Below, piece after piece: positions 45,553 to 57,512 of a DNA stretch of 64,000 nucleotides. The stretch comes from Ypsolopha sequella (taxonomy: Eukaryota > Arthropoda > Insecta > Lepidoptera > Ypsolophidae). Made by a program: the position numbers and the translations under genes. The stretch lies in NCBI GenBank assembly GCA_934047225.1, contig OW203988.1:9520229-9584228 (forward strand). Reading direction: 5' to 3'. The number at the start of each line of letters is the position of its first letter. Position 1 is the first letter of the stretch. The notes under the pieces were generated by a model. It was given only the letters and a program-made list of their open reading frames with translations, was not told where the DNA came from and did no database searches.

Positions 45553-45987
45553 ACTGTGCAAGGAGGCAGAAGAGTCCTAATGATGAGTCATATCAAGATT
45601 TTTGAATTTGGGACTCTATATTCATATTAATATGGATACAATGTATACAAATTCTAAGCAACGATTAATATAATTTATGTATTAAAATCTCTATATATCC
45701 ATTTTTTTGTTGAAATATCGAACTTTCTCCTTTTTATACATATAATAGCAGACGCCATTGATATTTACTTTAATATTCAGAGAATAAAGGTACGATAATT
45801 AATTAATATATGGATCAGCTGATGAATATAACAATATAATATAACAAAACCCGATCAGAATTTTAATTTCGGGAATGTCCATATTAAAATCAACATAGCA
45901 CAAAGGTACATAAATCACACTATCTAACTCCGAGCTCTGATCATAACCTCATTGAAAGCTCGACCTGTGCCTCCTTGCACAGTTATA
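45553..45987. mobile_element. Possible 435-bp TIR element
   Basis: aactgtgcaaggaggca near 45557 and its exact complement near 45968-45985, about 17 bp. The interior is AT-rich. No target duplication seen. Confidence 0.5.
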
Positions 45988-46299
45988 AAAGTGAATTAAA
46001 TCTGCTTTTAAAATATTTATGATGTCAACTCACTCTAATTTTAAATGAAAGTATTTATTACCTACTAGTATCACCAGTATGGTGTAAGTATTTCAATCTG
46101 AGGAACCTTTCAGTTGGGGTTCAGGTCTAAAGCGATGAAATGTTCGGCTATTGGAGGAAAAAGAAAGTTACGGGCGCGAAAGTATTGCAAGGGCAACGTT
46201 CGTTTTCTTAGAGCTCTGGGGCTGGATTGCCATCAGCTTGTCCTATTATTTTTACCTGAATTGGTGAAGAAAACTTCTTTTTACTAAGATTGTGTCTTA

Positions 46300-46445
46300 A
46301 TAACGAAATACATCGCTTTGGATACTTTAAACAATATTAGGGTGCATTACAAAATAGAAAAGAACAATAACACAAATTTCAAGTAGACAAATATTTTGAA
46401 AAAATATATACCTCGGGCCAGGATTCAAACCTGCGACTATAATAA
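46300..46445 (-). repeat. SINE-2, degenerate copy
   Basis: The tail tacatcgctttggatacttt and body agggtgcattacaaaataga run to a B box (aggattcaaacctgcgac, minus strand). The D-arm/A-box part of the head is lost. Confidence 0.7.
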
Positions 46446-46734
46446 CATAAATTTCTTTCAGAGATGTGTAACGTAAATACAAACTTCCACTACAAAACTT
46501 CCTTCAATGAATTTCGTCAACGAAGATAATGATTTGTTTAAAACTATGCTTGGGCGTAACCCCAAATAAACTAGAACATTTTCGAAATGTAATATCTTTG
46601 AAGATTGTTCATATTTTTACCGGGATCCAATAATAATTATCCACGTACATGTCAAATTTCGGCTCGGTCGGCTGAGCCGTTCTTGAATCAGGGCGCGAAC
46701 AGATAGACACTGAAGAGCCTGTGACTAGAGATCT

Positions 46735-46795
46735 TATATCTACGAGGATACCCGCGACTTCGTCCGCGTTGATTTGGGATATAAAAAAACACCTC
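46735..46795 (-). repeat. Helitron 3'-end scrap
   Basis: gaggatacccgcgacttcgt then ccgcgttgatttggga is the complement of a Helitron-type terminal region (gacgaagtcgcgggta); CTAG is absent. Confidence 0.45.
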
Positions 46796-47498
46796 ATTGT
46801 TGTACCCGTTCGGAACAAATTTTCGATACAAAAGTTTACACTCCCTTTAAACAGACTGAATTTCGCAAAATCCTTTCTTAGTGCACCTCCACACCCCTTT
46901 TCAAATATCTTCAGCGGTCTAAGCTATGCGTTGTCTTTCAGTCAGTCAATCTGTCAGTCATGGAACTATTTTATATCATATGTATAGACAGATAAAAAAA
47001 ATCATGACGAAACTAAGCCCTCAAGCCACTCGTCGTCTTCCAGCATGAATATGCCATAGTTTCAGTCATTCGTCCGTTATGGACTTCCGTAGATTTTGCA
47101 AGAAGTCCCTGGATAGACTAATTATTGCCTCGCCTGTTTTCCCTGTCCCACTTTCGCGAGCGCCCTTCATCCTAAGTCTCATCGACGCTTTCTATCAGGC
47201 GCGGTAGAGATAGGATTGCCACAAGGAAAAATGAAGGAGAACAAATCAGTGCTACGAAGCAAAAAAAGGAGGACTTCAGAAAAAAAAGAGGAAATAAGTA
47301 CTTAAATTAAACGATATAAATATTTTTTTATGTTTTATGTGTTAGATATTTATCAGAACTACCTATTCAAGCTGGTATTTGGATATCTTATGCCAGTGCA
47401 ACACGCGTTGTTATGCGTCCAGCGCAAGTACAATAAGAGAAATATGATAACGAATCGTGGCATGTGAGCTAACGAAACAGTGTCGATTCGTATCCTCT

Positions 47499-47657
47499 AA
47501 TGTCAATTGGGCTTTTCCGGCAAAATTTTGTTATTTTATGCATTATGTTGTACTTAAAAGCACATACTTAAAAGCGTGTTTTAAGTTTGTGTGCCCATAA
47601 ATTTACAACGTTATGCATAAAATAACAAAATTTTGCCGGAAAAGCCCAATTGACATT
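47499..47657. mobile_element. 159-bp hairpin MITE
   Basis: Arms of about 53 bp: aatgtcaattgggcttttcc, then ggcaaaattttgttatttta, and complements, with only one or two mismatches. Loop about 50 bp, with a small internal inverted repeat. Confidence 0.92.
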
Positions 47658-48308
47658 TAACCATTTTGCACTTAGCGAAATTTTAAAAAGGAGGGCAGTT
47701 GATAGGTGAGGGAGGACGGGAGGACAAACTGAGAAAAAGGAGGACATGTTCTCCTTTAGGATACCATCTGGCAACCCTAGGTAGAGGTAAAGCCCATTGT
47801 CCATAAAACAAAGAATAAAAACATAGTTCAGATAATCAAAGAGTCCGATTTGAAGCATCTACGCCTGGCAACTCCGTTACGAGCCGTTTCAATTTGGCAG
47901 CTCAAGAGCACTGAAAGCCGAGGCCAGAGCGAATGGCAACTTGCAAATAGCAATTTACCTTGTCGTTGCGAGTTGGCTGCGCTCTGCTACGGCCCACTAG
48001 ACGCTCCTTGATAACTCTTTTGTAATGTCTTCATTTATTGCACAAGTAATTTTGTCAAAGGAGTAGGTCACCTGGCTTTTAATAAGACGAGCCGATCCGG
48101 ATTCAGTTGCTACAATTTTATGTGGTGCTGCCCTAGGTCTTTTTATCTCACATTCATTTTAGCTCCCATCCAGTGAACGAAAAAATCATAGAAGTCTGAT
48201 TAGAACTGAAAAATTACCCCACGATAAAGTGTGTTGAACACAGTTTTGTATAGCGCCGGCTCTAGTACCGTTCACTGTCTCTTTGAGTCGGCCAATCACG
48301 GCTGACTT

Positions 48309-48537
48309 ACCCCCGGTTTCTGAAAGGCCAATCAAAGTTAACAGTAGATTAAAAAAACTTTAACCGCAAATAACGGTGAAAATAAAGCATATATGAAGTC
48401 TGAATAGTAATGAATCAATAATTAACTTAGTTAATTTTTGATTTCAATGTAAAATTCCCACTTTTTCTGGCTTAATCCGCAGATAATTATTTTTTAATCT
48501 AGTGTTAACATTGATTGGCCTTTCAGAAACCGGGGGT
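48309..48537. mobile_element. 229-bp MITE with C5/G5 ends
   Basis: Starts acccccggtttctgaaaggc and ends with the complement; TIRs of about 27 bp extend imperfectly to about 50 bp (agttaacagtagatt/aatctagtgttaaca). Confidence 0.85.
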
Positions 48538-49365
48538 TAGTGTCGCATGATTACAGCTTTTTGCCCTTTTGTCTCTGGTGCCATTTTCGAATGACACATT
48601 GTTAGAAATGAGTCCTCTACGTTTTTTTCATTCGCCGCTTCTGTCAGTTTCAGCGTAATAATACATAGCCCAAAACATGTATGGTTTTCGAGTTATAAGC
48701 GAATACAGATGACACAAAAAGAGAAGAGTAGAGGATTATTGATGGACAAATGTAAATAATAAATGTTGGACTGGTATACCAAATAGTGTACGAAAACAAT
48801 GATATAAACCTAATACAAGTGAAGCTACAAGCTTGAAGTACGGTGGCGATACGCTTACTTGAATGAAACATATCAACATAATAATGAAAGTGAGACAAAC
48901 TTAAAAGCTTTTTTTTTTTTTTCCGGACATTGCTTGCACCTTGGCCATTACCGCTATTGATGGAAAGCATGGATTAGACCTACGAGGAAAGGCGCTTGGC
49001 CAGAAAGTACCAAAAAAGTAGAGTAACCACTCTCACAGATACGTCTTCTTTCACTTGACGAAGAAGAGCATACTAACTTCCTGTAAGAGCAAGCGTATCT
49101 CTAAATAGAGTCCTTGCGGTACAATTCACACACCCTTGTGCACAAGAATTTTCATTAAATTTCCAATGAGATGCAATGGCGGTCTATTAGAGCGCACGTG
49201 GAGTCGTTCCAAAACAAAGCAATGCCAGTATTTAGCCTCCGCTAATATGTTTGTAATTACGCTAATTAGTGTCCTGTCATTAAACTGGAACGCGCTTGGT
49301 TCAAATTAGTCGGCGTGAAATGCTCTACTCATGACAACCGTAGAGTTTTGCACATCCTGTTAAAT

Positions 49366-50885
49366 AAACTTGAACGACTTCAGAACTTAGCAATCTAATT
49401 TATCTTTGGTCTTCGTAAATATGACGACTCTCATTTTCATAAAGAATTAAAATAGTTACCAATCCGTCTCCGTCGCAATGTTCACATTTTGTCCCATCTC
49501 TTTAATATAATTAATAATCCACTTTCTCCGGCTAACCCTCGTGAACATTTTGAGTTTTTGATCCCCAGGGATAGCCCCTTACGTTCCAGGACTGTAACTC
49601 TCCTTAAAACCCCTATACATAACACCTGTGCTTATGGAAACTCGTTCAGTGTCCAATCAGTCTGACTATGGAATGCTCTTCCACGTAGTATTCTCGACTG
49701 TCTACTATCGGTTTCGTTAAGAAAAAGCTTAAAGAATACCTAAATATACGTAAATAGGTAAATATTATATACAGGGTGTCCCAAAAGTCAACGTTATCCC
49801 TTGGAGGGCTGATAGGCCAGCTCATGACTGTCTAGAATATCAAAATATGACCTCAGTAAAAAGTCGGTAGTTTTTGAGTTATCGATACTTTTATGAATTT
49901 TGTGAAATTCGACACCTTAGATGAGTCTTTCCAGTGCCACAGCTACACGATTTCATATTCTAAGATTCTTATTTTTGTTTCGGAATCCTGAATAGCCCTG
50001 ATATTGACCCCAGTCCAAAATTGAACTAATATCATACACATTTTTAAGAAATAAAATCATTTTTGTTCGAATTATAAGTTTGAAATTTTTAATTTGCTAA
50101 CTTTGACTCTTCATACTGTGAAAAAAGTTAACTACGCTTAGGTGGCAAGCAATTTTAATTAATAGGTGATTTAGTGCAGTTTCTTAAATAGTAAAATAAT
50201 TGCCATGTTTTAGCTTTAGAAAAACAGTATTATTGCTATTCTACTGTAATAGGAGCTCATCATAAAAATATTTTAATACTTAGATATTCAAATGAAAACA
50301 CTTGTTAAATTAAGTGAAAGGCATTTAAAAAAAACTTTATTAAAGTTAAAAGCGGGTTAAGGTGTCAAATTACACAAAATTTATAAAAGTATCGATAATT
50401 CGAAAACTATCGACTTTTTACTGAGGTTATATTTTGATATTCTGGACAGTCATGAGCTGGCCTATCACCTGCAAGGGATAACGTTGACTTTTTGGACATC
50501 CTGTATATTTATGATTATGCAGTTTATTACACACTATGTATATTTATAATATTGTATAGATTGTATTTATAGTAACATAGGTATTGATATATATTTTTAT
50601 TCTGTAATTAGCCTTATAGGTACTTGTATAAATCTTGGTATGTTTTTCTTCTCTGTATACACGTATATGATTACTTTTTTTTTAAATCTTATTTATTTTA
50701 TAAGCCATACATCATATGATTAATTTCATTCATGTAACTTTTTCCTATTATGATGGTTTTGTTGTCAGAAATCTCTGTTTAGAGATAAGCTCGCCAATGT
50801 GCATCTCTTTTCACTGTAATTTTGTTTATGTTTATATTTCCGTGTATGTACAGAATAAGGGAATCTACCACCAATGCTTGCCTCT
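49366..50885 (+). pseudogene. Jockey/CR1-like LINE 3' end interrupted by a foldback
   Basis: Decayed reverse-transcriptase C-terminus (49366-49742: cgtcgcaatgttcacatttt, then ctttctccggctaaccc, then tatggaatgctcttccacg, coding VHILSH, PLSPA, LWNALP). Its 3' UTR resumes at 50506 and has cagaaatctctgtttagaga then taagctcgccaatgtgc, matching 13551-13972. The UTR is split by the 49770-50505 insertion. Confidence 0.8.
49770..50505. mobile_element. 736-bp foldback with mariner-type ends
   Basis: Begins tacagggtgtcccaaaagtc, ends gactttttggacatcctgta, TA on both sides. The inverted arms continue for about 150 bp (cgttatccctt, gccagctcatgactgtc, cctcagtaaaaagtcg, atcgatacttttat). The interior of about 430 bp is AT-rich with no transposase. 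ACAGGGTGTCCCA is an irritans-mariner-like terminus, but arms this long are not. Confidence 0.9.
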
Positions 50886-51094
50886 AAAATGGAACAGCAA
50901 AGGCTTTATTTAAAAAGAAAAGTGAGTAGTTATTTTTTCGCGTCTAGATGTGGTATTTCGATTTGAGAAGTTGGTCGAAATATAACTCCACCGTTTCGAG
51001 TCCTTGGACAGCCGGGGAGACATCGAAGCTTCACTGTAGATAGACGTGGCCGTTTTATGACAGGATCTTGAAAAAAATAAAAATAAAAACAAAA

Positions 51095-51291
51095 ATGATT
51101 ATGTTTATTTTGCGAAATCCATCGCTATGAATACTTTAAATATTATTATTAGAGTGCAATACAAACTAGAAAGGATCAATCAGAAACAAACCCAAAGACA
51201 AGAATATGAAAAAATTCCCCGGGCCAGGATTCGAACCTGCGACCTCTTGTTATCAAGACAAGCGCGCTACCAATTGCGCCACCGAGGTTCC
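51095..51291 (-). repeat. SINE-2, full-length copy with tRNA-like head
   Basis: The head (51291 to about 51215) reads cctcggtggcgcaattggta then gcgcgcttgt, with B box ggttcgaatcc: strong A and B boxes and cloverleaf-like D and anticodon arms. No acceptor stem closes, so it is a SINE and not a tRNA gene. Body gacaagaatatg.../agtgcaatacaaactagaaa; tail facing gcgaaatccatcgctatgaa. Confidence 0.88.
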
Positions 51292-51480
51292 TACCCAGAC
51301 CGGTGAATTCTTCCATCATACTTGTCCACTGTTATTTTTTGCTTCGGCTTGATATACTAGCTTGTACTGCACATATAGAACGCTCACGAGGGCATTATGT
51401 GATTTCACGCCTTGTTCTTAAGACACAGAAACAATATTCTTGCCTCCGACAGTTAAGAAATTCACAGTTCTCATTAACTA

Positions 51481-51650
51481 AGATTATGTTTATTTTGCGA
51501 AATCCATCGCTATGAATACTTTAATGATAACAAGAGGTTGCAGGTTCGAATCCTGGCCCGGGGATTTTTTTTTTTCATATTCTTGTCTTTGGGTTTGTTT
51601 CTGATTGATCTTTTCTAGTTTGTATTGCACTCTAATAATAATATTTAAAA
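51481..51650. repeat. SINE-2 copy with 5' inversion
   Basis: The first 43 bp repeat the tail of the previous copy in the same orientation (gattatgtttattttgcgaa). At 51524 it switches to the head/body in the opposite orientation (ataacaagaggttgcaggtt, cgaatcctggcccggggat, ... aatatttaa). The 5' end of the head is missing. This is the layout expected from twin priming. Confidence 0.85.
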
Positions 51651-51689
51651 ACAAATATGTTCATGGAATGCGGCGATAGGGACTCGGTG

Positions 51690-51790
51690 GGACCTAATAG
51701 TCATCGTTGAAATGTGTGACTTACAGTTCACAGTACATACTCGGAAGCATTTTCGACACCTTCGCGGGATGATTATTCGGATGATGAAGT
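51690..51790 (+). repeat. SINE-1 tail fragment, decayed
   Basis: gtgtgacttacagttcacag, tactcggaagcattttc and acaccttcgcggga resemble the SINE-1 tail. Confidence 0.5.
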
Positions 51791-52517
51791 GTCTCCTTGA
51801 CGGTGTATTTTAATATCTGTGACATGATTTGCAGATATTGCTTGACCCAGCAATTTAATCTGTGAGGTGTCCTCAAACTAAACTGATCTAATTCACGATA
51901 ATGGAACGCGAGTTCAATTAAAACAGGGCAATGTCACGCGTCCCTCCCCCCCGCAATCCGCCAAGATAACCGAGCATCCAAGTTATCGTGTAGCTCTCCA
52001 AACATTTCCGTGCAATCAGAAGTAGGCTTTATATCGGCTACATAAGAATCCGTTTGGAACAACATCTATGGTTGCAGCACTAACTATAAAGGGTCTTTGT
52101 GGCGCTTGGTGAAAACGATTCCAGTCCTGAGTTACGCCGCGACCGATGCTCTTGATGGAAACATTAATGGAAACTTTGCGATATCAATAATTTTACAAAG
52201 ATTTTACAGCCGGGTGAATGCATTTAATGGGATCATGCTCAAAATATCCATTTCCTTACTATTGGTTAGGTTCAAATTCGAATGTCCAACACAAGACAAG
52301 GATAGTGGTAGCTAGCATAGATATATCAGGTAAGATGAAGGTTTCATTTGCGTATATTTGGGCGTTGAATATTTTAGAATCATCTGATCAGACTTCACTA
52401 CTTATGTTAATTATTTTCAACATCAAAAATTATTAAAATACATATGTATATAATTAATATAATTATATGTATGTCTCTGGAATGCATCAATAAAAATGTG
52501 ACTTCCTCAAAGAAGTT

Positions 52518-52835
52518 AAGTTATGAGCGATTTCGCAGCTGCATTGTGAATATTACCTTTTTCTAATTAATCGAAACAGAACACTTAAATTCAAAATTCA
52601 CTCAATAGTTATTCAACAAAACCTTATTAGTTTATTACCTATGTATTGTGTATGCTGCCATCGCAGTTTCCATTGGTTCCTGTAAAATTTGAATTAAAAA
52701 AAAAAGGTATGTAGGTAATAAGGTTTTGTTGAATAACTATTGAGAGAATTTTAAATTTAAGTGTTCTGTTTCGATTAATTAGAAAAAGGCAGGTTTTTCC
52801 CAGTCCGACTGCGAAACTGCTCTTAAGTTAAGTGA
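52518..52835. mobile_element. 318-bp foldback MITE
   Basis: Left arm gcgatttcgcagctg, then cctttttctaattaatcgaa, then tcaatagttattcaacaaaa; right arm ttttgttgaataactattga, then ttcgattaattagaaaaagg, then gactgcgaaactgctcttaa. Arms about 115 bp, loop about 90 bp. One-arm copy at 40695. Confidence 0.85.
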
Positions 52836-53479
52836 GGCCGTATTTTTAGGGTTTTGTACCTCAAAATGAATAACGGCACCCGTCTGTCTGCCGGTCAGGA
52901 CCCTTTGTCTCGGGTCTTGTAAGAGATATCAAGTTGAAACTAATACCTCCTTACAAAAGTCTACGGCCCGATCGACGGTGATATTAAAAATTTTGGCTCT
53001 TATCTCAACGCAAAAAAAGTTATTACCGTTTACGTTATCAACTTCACACACACTGGGTTACCATAAAACCTATAAGGGCACTTCAGGTTGACTTAGAAAC
53101 ATGAAATTTCGTTTGCAAATGTTTCAATTACTCACACGTTTAGCACACGTATAGGAAAATATCAGCAAATTACCTAAATTTTAATTATTCACGAAGTAAG
53201 TTGAAGTTGAACTGAAGTTGCTGCTGCTGAGCGGTCGGGCGAGCAATATTTTCTGGGGACGCTAAGTTTAGAGGCGAAACACTTGTAAGTTTTCTTACTT
53301 GTTATTTAAGATTGCTTCACATTTATACTCGAACTTCCTATATGTGCATGTTTTAAGCGGGAGGGCTGGTGATGCTTGAATTTGCATTTTGAATATAACA
53401 TAAAAAAGAATATTTAACGGAATATTGCAAATTATTGATATAATTAAGGCACGAGTCCTACGCACTGACCAGTTTATAT

Positions 53480-53595
53480 CATACTAGCTTTTGCCCGCGC
53501 TGATTTAGCTTCCATTTTTCCGGGGTAAAAAGTAGCCTATGTCACTCTCCGGCCCATAAACTATCTCTATGCAAAAAATCACGTCAATTCGTTGC
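53480..53595 (-). repeat. Helitron-like 3' end fragment
   Basis: catactagcttttgcccgcg is the complement of a cgcgggcaaaagctagta terminus; aaaaagtagcctatgtcact matches internal Helitron sequence. Confidence 0.65.
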
Positions 53596-53597
53596 TC

Positions 53598-53935
53598 CGC
53601 GAAAGAATAAAAAACCGGCAAAGTGCGAGTCAGACAAGCGCACGAAGGGTTCCGTACAATTATCTATAAAAACAGCAAAAAAAAAAAAACACGTTTGTTG
53701 TATGGGAGCCCCCTTTAATATTTATTTTATTCTGTTTTTTAGTATTTGTTGTTATAGCGGCAACAGAAATACATCATCTGTGCAAATTTCAACTGTCTAA
53801 CTATCACAGTTCATGAGATACAGCCTGGTGACAGACGGACAGACGGACAGACAGACAGACAGACGGAAAGCGGAGTCTAAGTAATAGTGTCCCTTTGGTT
53901 ACCCTTTGGGTACGGAACCCTAAAAACCAACAAAC
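53598..53935 (+). repeat. GGGTTCCGTA dispersed repeat, full copy
   Basis: Runs from aaaaccggcaaagtgcgagt, through cgaagggttccgtacaatta, tagttatagc..caacagaaatacatc and a (gacagacg)n array, to ccctttgggtacggaaccct. Other copies: 58289-58577, 63258-63536 and 63537-63714, with scraps at 45146, 61590 and 62640. Widely seen in Lepidoptera by my recollection; class uncertain. Confidence 0.85.
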
Positions 53936-54989
53936 ACAGTTTCGCATTTATAAATAATAACAGTGGGGATAATAAAATTTGTTCTGTATGACAAGATGAA
54001 TCTAAAGTAATCACTTTACGTTACGTCTTAACTTATCCTATTTCACAAGGCGGGATCGCCCACCATTGCTGTTGTTCTACAATTGTTATCGAAAATCGAC
54101 AACTTAACGCGTTACTATGTGTCTGTTTTCATATGTAATGTCCTTGTAGTTCAGTGTATAATTACAGTTCTTGATCGAAGGGGTAAAATATTCGTAACAT
54201 GGCATCTTGAAGCGTCTTGGCACGATGCAAATTGAGCACAACAACATTGCACTGAACAATTTAGCACAACTGATGGCGTTTTGGCAGCCCCCGGTATGAA
54301 CTTAGTTGAGAACATTCCAGAGACGCCCCCCCTACCCCTTGTACTGAGGAAATGCACTGCAGTATACTACTGCAAGGAATTGGCAGAAGTGACTAGCGGT
54401 AGTGGTGTCAATAAGTCACCTGAGAGGAATTAGTACGTGTTTTTCACTGTTCACTCCAAATGAAGTGGATGTAGGATCGGATTCAATGATTTGAGGGTGG
54501 TGTTGGGGTAAAATAGGTATGACTGATGCCTACTCAGAATAGGGCCTGAAATATATTTCATGTTAATTTTTAATTCTGTTTTATTCAGTATATAGGTTAC
54601 TAGCCAAAAAATACCACAAATGTTATTTATGGCAGTCGCGCCACAATCTTCTGACCTAACCTGCTGGCTCTCTTCTGCGCTGGAGAACTTCCGAAAAACT
54701 AGTTTGGTCTAAAATCGGATTTGGACGGTAACATATATATATAAAACTACAAACAGAATTTGATAGATAGAATGAAATGAATGTGAAGACCTGCTATTAG
54801 ACAGATAGCAGCAAAAAGGAATGCAGGGGCCGTATTGTCTAACTTCAACATCTATCGCTTTCAAAATGATTAGCTAAAAATCCTTTGCCCGCTTAATATA
54901 AAACAAACTGGTGACGGGCAGCGGTGTCACTAGTGTGAGGGTTACAGCACCGCGCTCACCAACACGCCTTCCCAGCGTTACTTCCTAGC

Positions 54990-55068
54990 TAGAGGACACA
55001 CAAGTGTGGGGAAATATTGAAAAGGCCTATGTCCAGCAGTGGACGAAGACAGGCTGATGGATGTGTGA
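54990..55068 (+). pseudogene. RTE-like LINE C-terminal scrap
   Basis: gaaatattgaaaaggcctat then gtccagcagtggacgaag encodes the AYVQQWTKT-type end after a frameshifted start, followed by gctgatggatgtgtg. Confidence 0.6.
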
Positions 55069-55293
55069 TGTCATTTTTAGCCAATCACGATACTTGCGAT
55101 AGTGATAGGTGTTGAAGTTAGCAGAATGGTCGTCGTTTAAAACGTTCTTGACATAGTATGTAACTGAAGGAAGGTACGAGTATGTCTGATACAGGAGTTT
55201 CTATTGAACCTAAAAACGCTGTAGAAGTAAAAAAAAAAGGAAACCAGCTCCTCTTTTTTATACAACCGTATATTATTTAAATGGATACTTCTT

Positions 55294-55542
55294 GACACGC
55301 TTGACAGACTCAAATGGAAGTGGGCGGGCCACATCGCACGACTCACAGACAACAGATGGACAGAGCGTGTACTACACTGGCACCCACGCGACGGACAGCG
55401 CAACGTTGGACATCCACGTCGCCGCTGGAGAGATGATCTCGTGGCTACCGCTGGCAGGACCTGGCTACGCATGGCACAATCCAGACCCGATTGGTATAGG
55501 TTGGAGGAGGCCTACATCCAGCAATGGATACCCAAAGACTGA
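55294..55542 (+). pseudogene. RTE-like LINE reverse transcriptase, C-terminal end
   Basis: 82 codons: DRLKWKWAGHIARLTDNRWT, then WHPRDGQRNVGHPRRRWRDD, then WLRMAQSRPDWYRLEEAYIQ and QWIPKD plus stop. Typical RTE endonuclease/reverse-transcriptase C-terminus, frame open throughout. The frame continues a little upstream (to about 55264) without recognisable homology; the element is 5'-truncated. Confidence 0.88.
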
Positions 55543-56259
55543 CTGTTAAATTGTGATATTATTATTTTTCTTTGACATTATTATTTTAATTTATTTTTGT
55601 TATCTAATATGAATTGAATTAAATGAAACCATGACATGATGACATATAATGCATTGTAAATTTTCTTTTTTTATTGATACATGGTGCATGCATGAAATAT
55701 TTTAAAATTAGAAACGTATTTTAATGTAACTTTTTTGGGAATTAAAGGCTATTTTTATTTTATTTTATTTATTTTATTTCTTGACACGTGGTACCTTTTT
55801 CCATCATTTTCAGCTTTGGAACAGCGAGAATGATTCTTTATACTATTCCTAGTATTTCAGTTCCAGACGCACTGCATGTTGTGACATTTGATGTCAATCA
55901 CAGAGAAAAGCATAAAGAATAAACTTCTAAACTTCCTGATTTTTGATGGTAGCGGCGCGCCCATACTTCGGGGTAATTTTTTCAATTATTATTTTCATGA
56001 AATAAACATAAATTTACCATGAATGATAACTAATAACAAATAATAAACGATTAAAACAGGTAATAATATCTGATAATAAATCAAATTATCCTTCCATAAT
56101 GCGCATATCAAGTCAATGTACTTAATTGAGTCAAATTCTTTTCATATAAGAACTTCCCTGTCAAAGCACTTTTATTGTCATGTACTAAATACGAAAATGC
56201 CTTAATCTGCGGAATTATTTCTGGAAGTCAATCACGGAAGTGACGTACAAGTTCTGAAT

Positions 56260-56660
56260 TGGGCCCCCATGCGAGGCGCGAACAAAGAAGCAACTGCTTA
56301 AAAAAGAAAAATAGCCACGTGTAGCTTGTTAATGTAACCGCCTACGATAAAAAGATTTAACGACTAAAGTACCATAAACCCGCAGCAAAGTTCACATTGA
56401 CGAGGGGTTAATTATTAGAACAATCGAATAAAACAAACACCATACGAGAGGTGCGTGACAAAACATCACCAGCTTGTTACAATAATTACGGCAAACTGTG
56501 GAATTCCCTTAAAGTAATTAAGTCGTTTTGACATAAACGAGCACTAATGTAGAAAGGGGGTGGGAGGTGGAAGCTGCGGGACGCAAGGGGCGCCTAATGA
56601 CACTACTGTAGCAACTAACAGACGCCGCAACGACTTCGCCTTAAAGTAAGATGACACGCG
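56260..56660 (-). repeat. Possible relative of the 2049-4147 element
   Basis: gaggcgcgaacaaagaag (4155 region) and gacacgcggggagg (complement near 2085) are both found here about 370 bp apart. The ends are not clear. Confidence 0.4.
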
Positions 56661-57123
56661 GGGAGGTCGCACCTTGGCAAATGGCAGTCACCCCTCAGTT
56701 AATATTTTACCTACATTAAGATTGCGAGGTTTGTATTAAATTGTATGTTAATTTGACCCATTTTGCTACTCGAATTTTTGCTTCAAAACTGGGTCAGACC
56801 AAAACAAACACGGCTTCATTCAAAGAACGGATGCGTTTAATAATTCTAAAATTATATCACTTATAATCAAATTTTATAAGCAGGGCGGAATTTTATGGCT
56901 CGAGTACGAAATTAGAACAATAAATTCGAGCAGAAAATGGCAGTTTGCAACATGCTCCCGGCAAGTCTTTGTGTTTCGAAGTGGTATGCAAAATAAGCGG
57001 TTTTCATACTGTCAACAGCGCCCCCTCGCGCTAATAAATATGCTCATAAAAGAGAAGAGTGACTTTACTCTTATGGGAATAACTACCGCGACTCTATTTC
57101 TCTAATTACATTTGCACATACAC

Positions 57124-57512
57124 TTAAGGCGCTACAGAAAAAATATCGACACTTTAAGAACTTGCATATCTGCTTCAGTAAGTAATGTATTATTTTGATA
57201 AAATAGTATATTATTTTTGGAATCTTTTTCTAGGGATCTGTTAAAATTGAAATGCGATTGGAGAAATTCGGTTTGATAGAAATATTTATTAAAATGAGGT
57301 CTTCTTCGACACCAATTTTCCTGTATTGACAATTTAGAATGACATATGGACTGCAATTATATTTTATTAGATGGGTTTTAACGATATTTAGGACCTGGTT
57401 AAACGAAATTTTTATAGCGACTTTTTGCTTCTTTTCCACGAATCCGTCCCTTTCGCACTGAGGGTTTTTTCATAACTTTTACAACTTTTAAAACTTTTAC
57501 ATATCGCCTTAA
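57124..57512 (-). mobile_element. TTAA-bounded element, subfamily B, uninterrupted copy
   Basis: Starts ttaaggcgctacag and ends catatcgccttaa; 389 bp; TTAA at each edge. Shares the interior with 19283-19890 (ctttttctagggatctgtta, tccacgaatccgtccctttc). Lacks the hairpin MITE, so it keeps the pre-insertion sequence. Confidence 0.85.

Noticed and set aside
47568..47858. 96-codon minus-strand open frame
   Set aside because: Partly made of the right arm of the hairpin MITE at 47499-47657; no family features.
51215..51291. Possible tRNA gene on the minus strand (A and B boxes, anticodon-like loop)
   Set aside because: The acceptor stem does not close, the anticodon loop with TGA would need a Ser-type long variable arm that is absent, and the sequence runs into a SINE body with other copies nearby.
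54151..54357. 68-codon Cys-rich minus-strand frame
   Set aside because: No domain and no splice or repeat support; likely chance or an old repeat.
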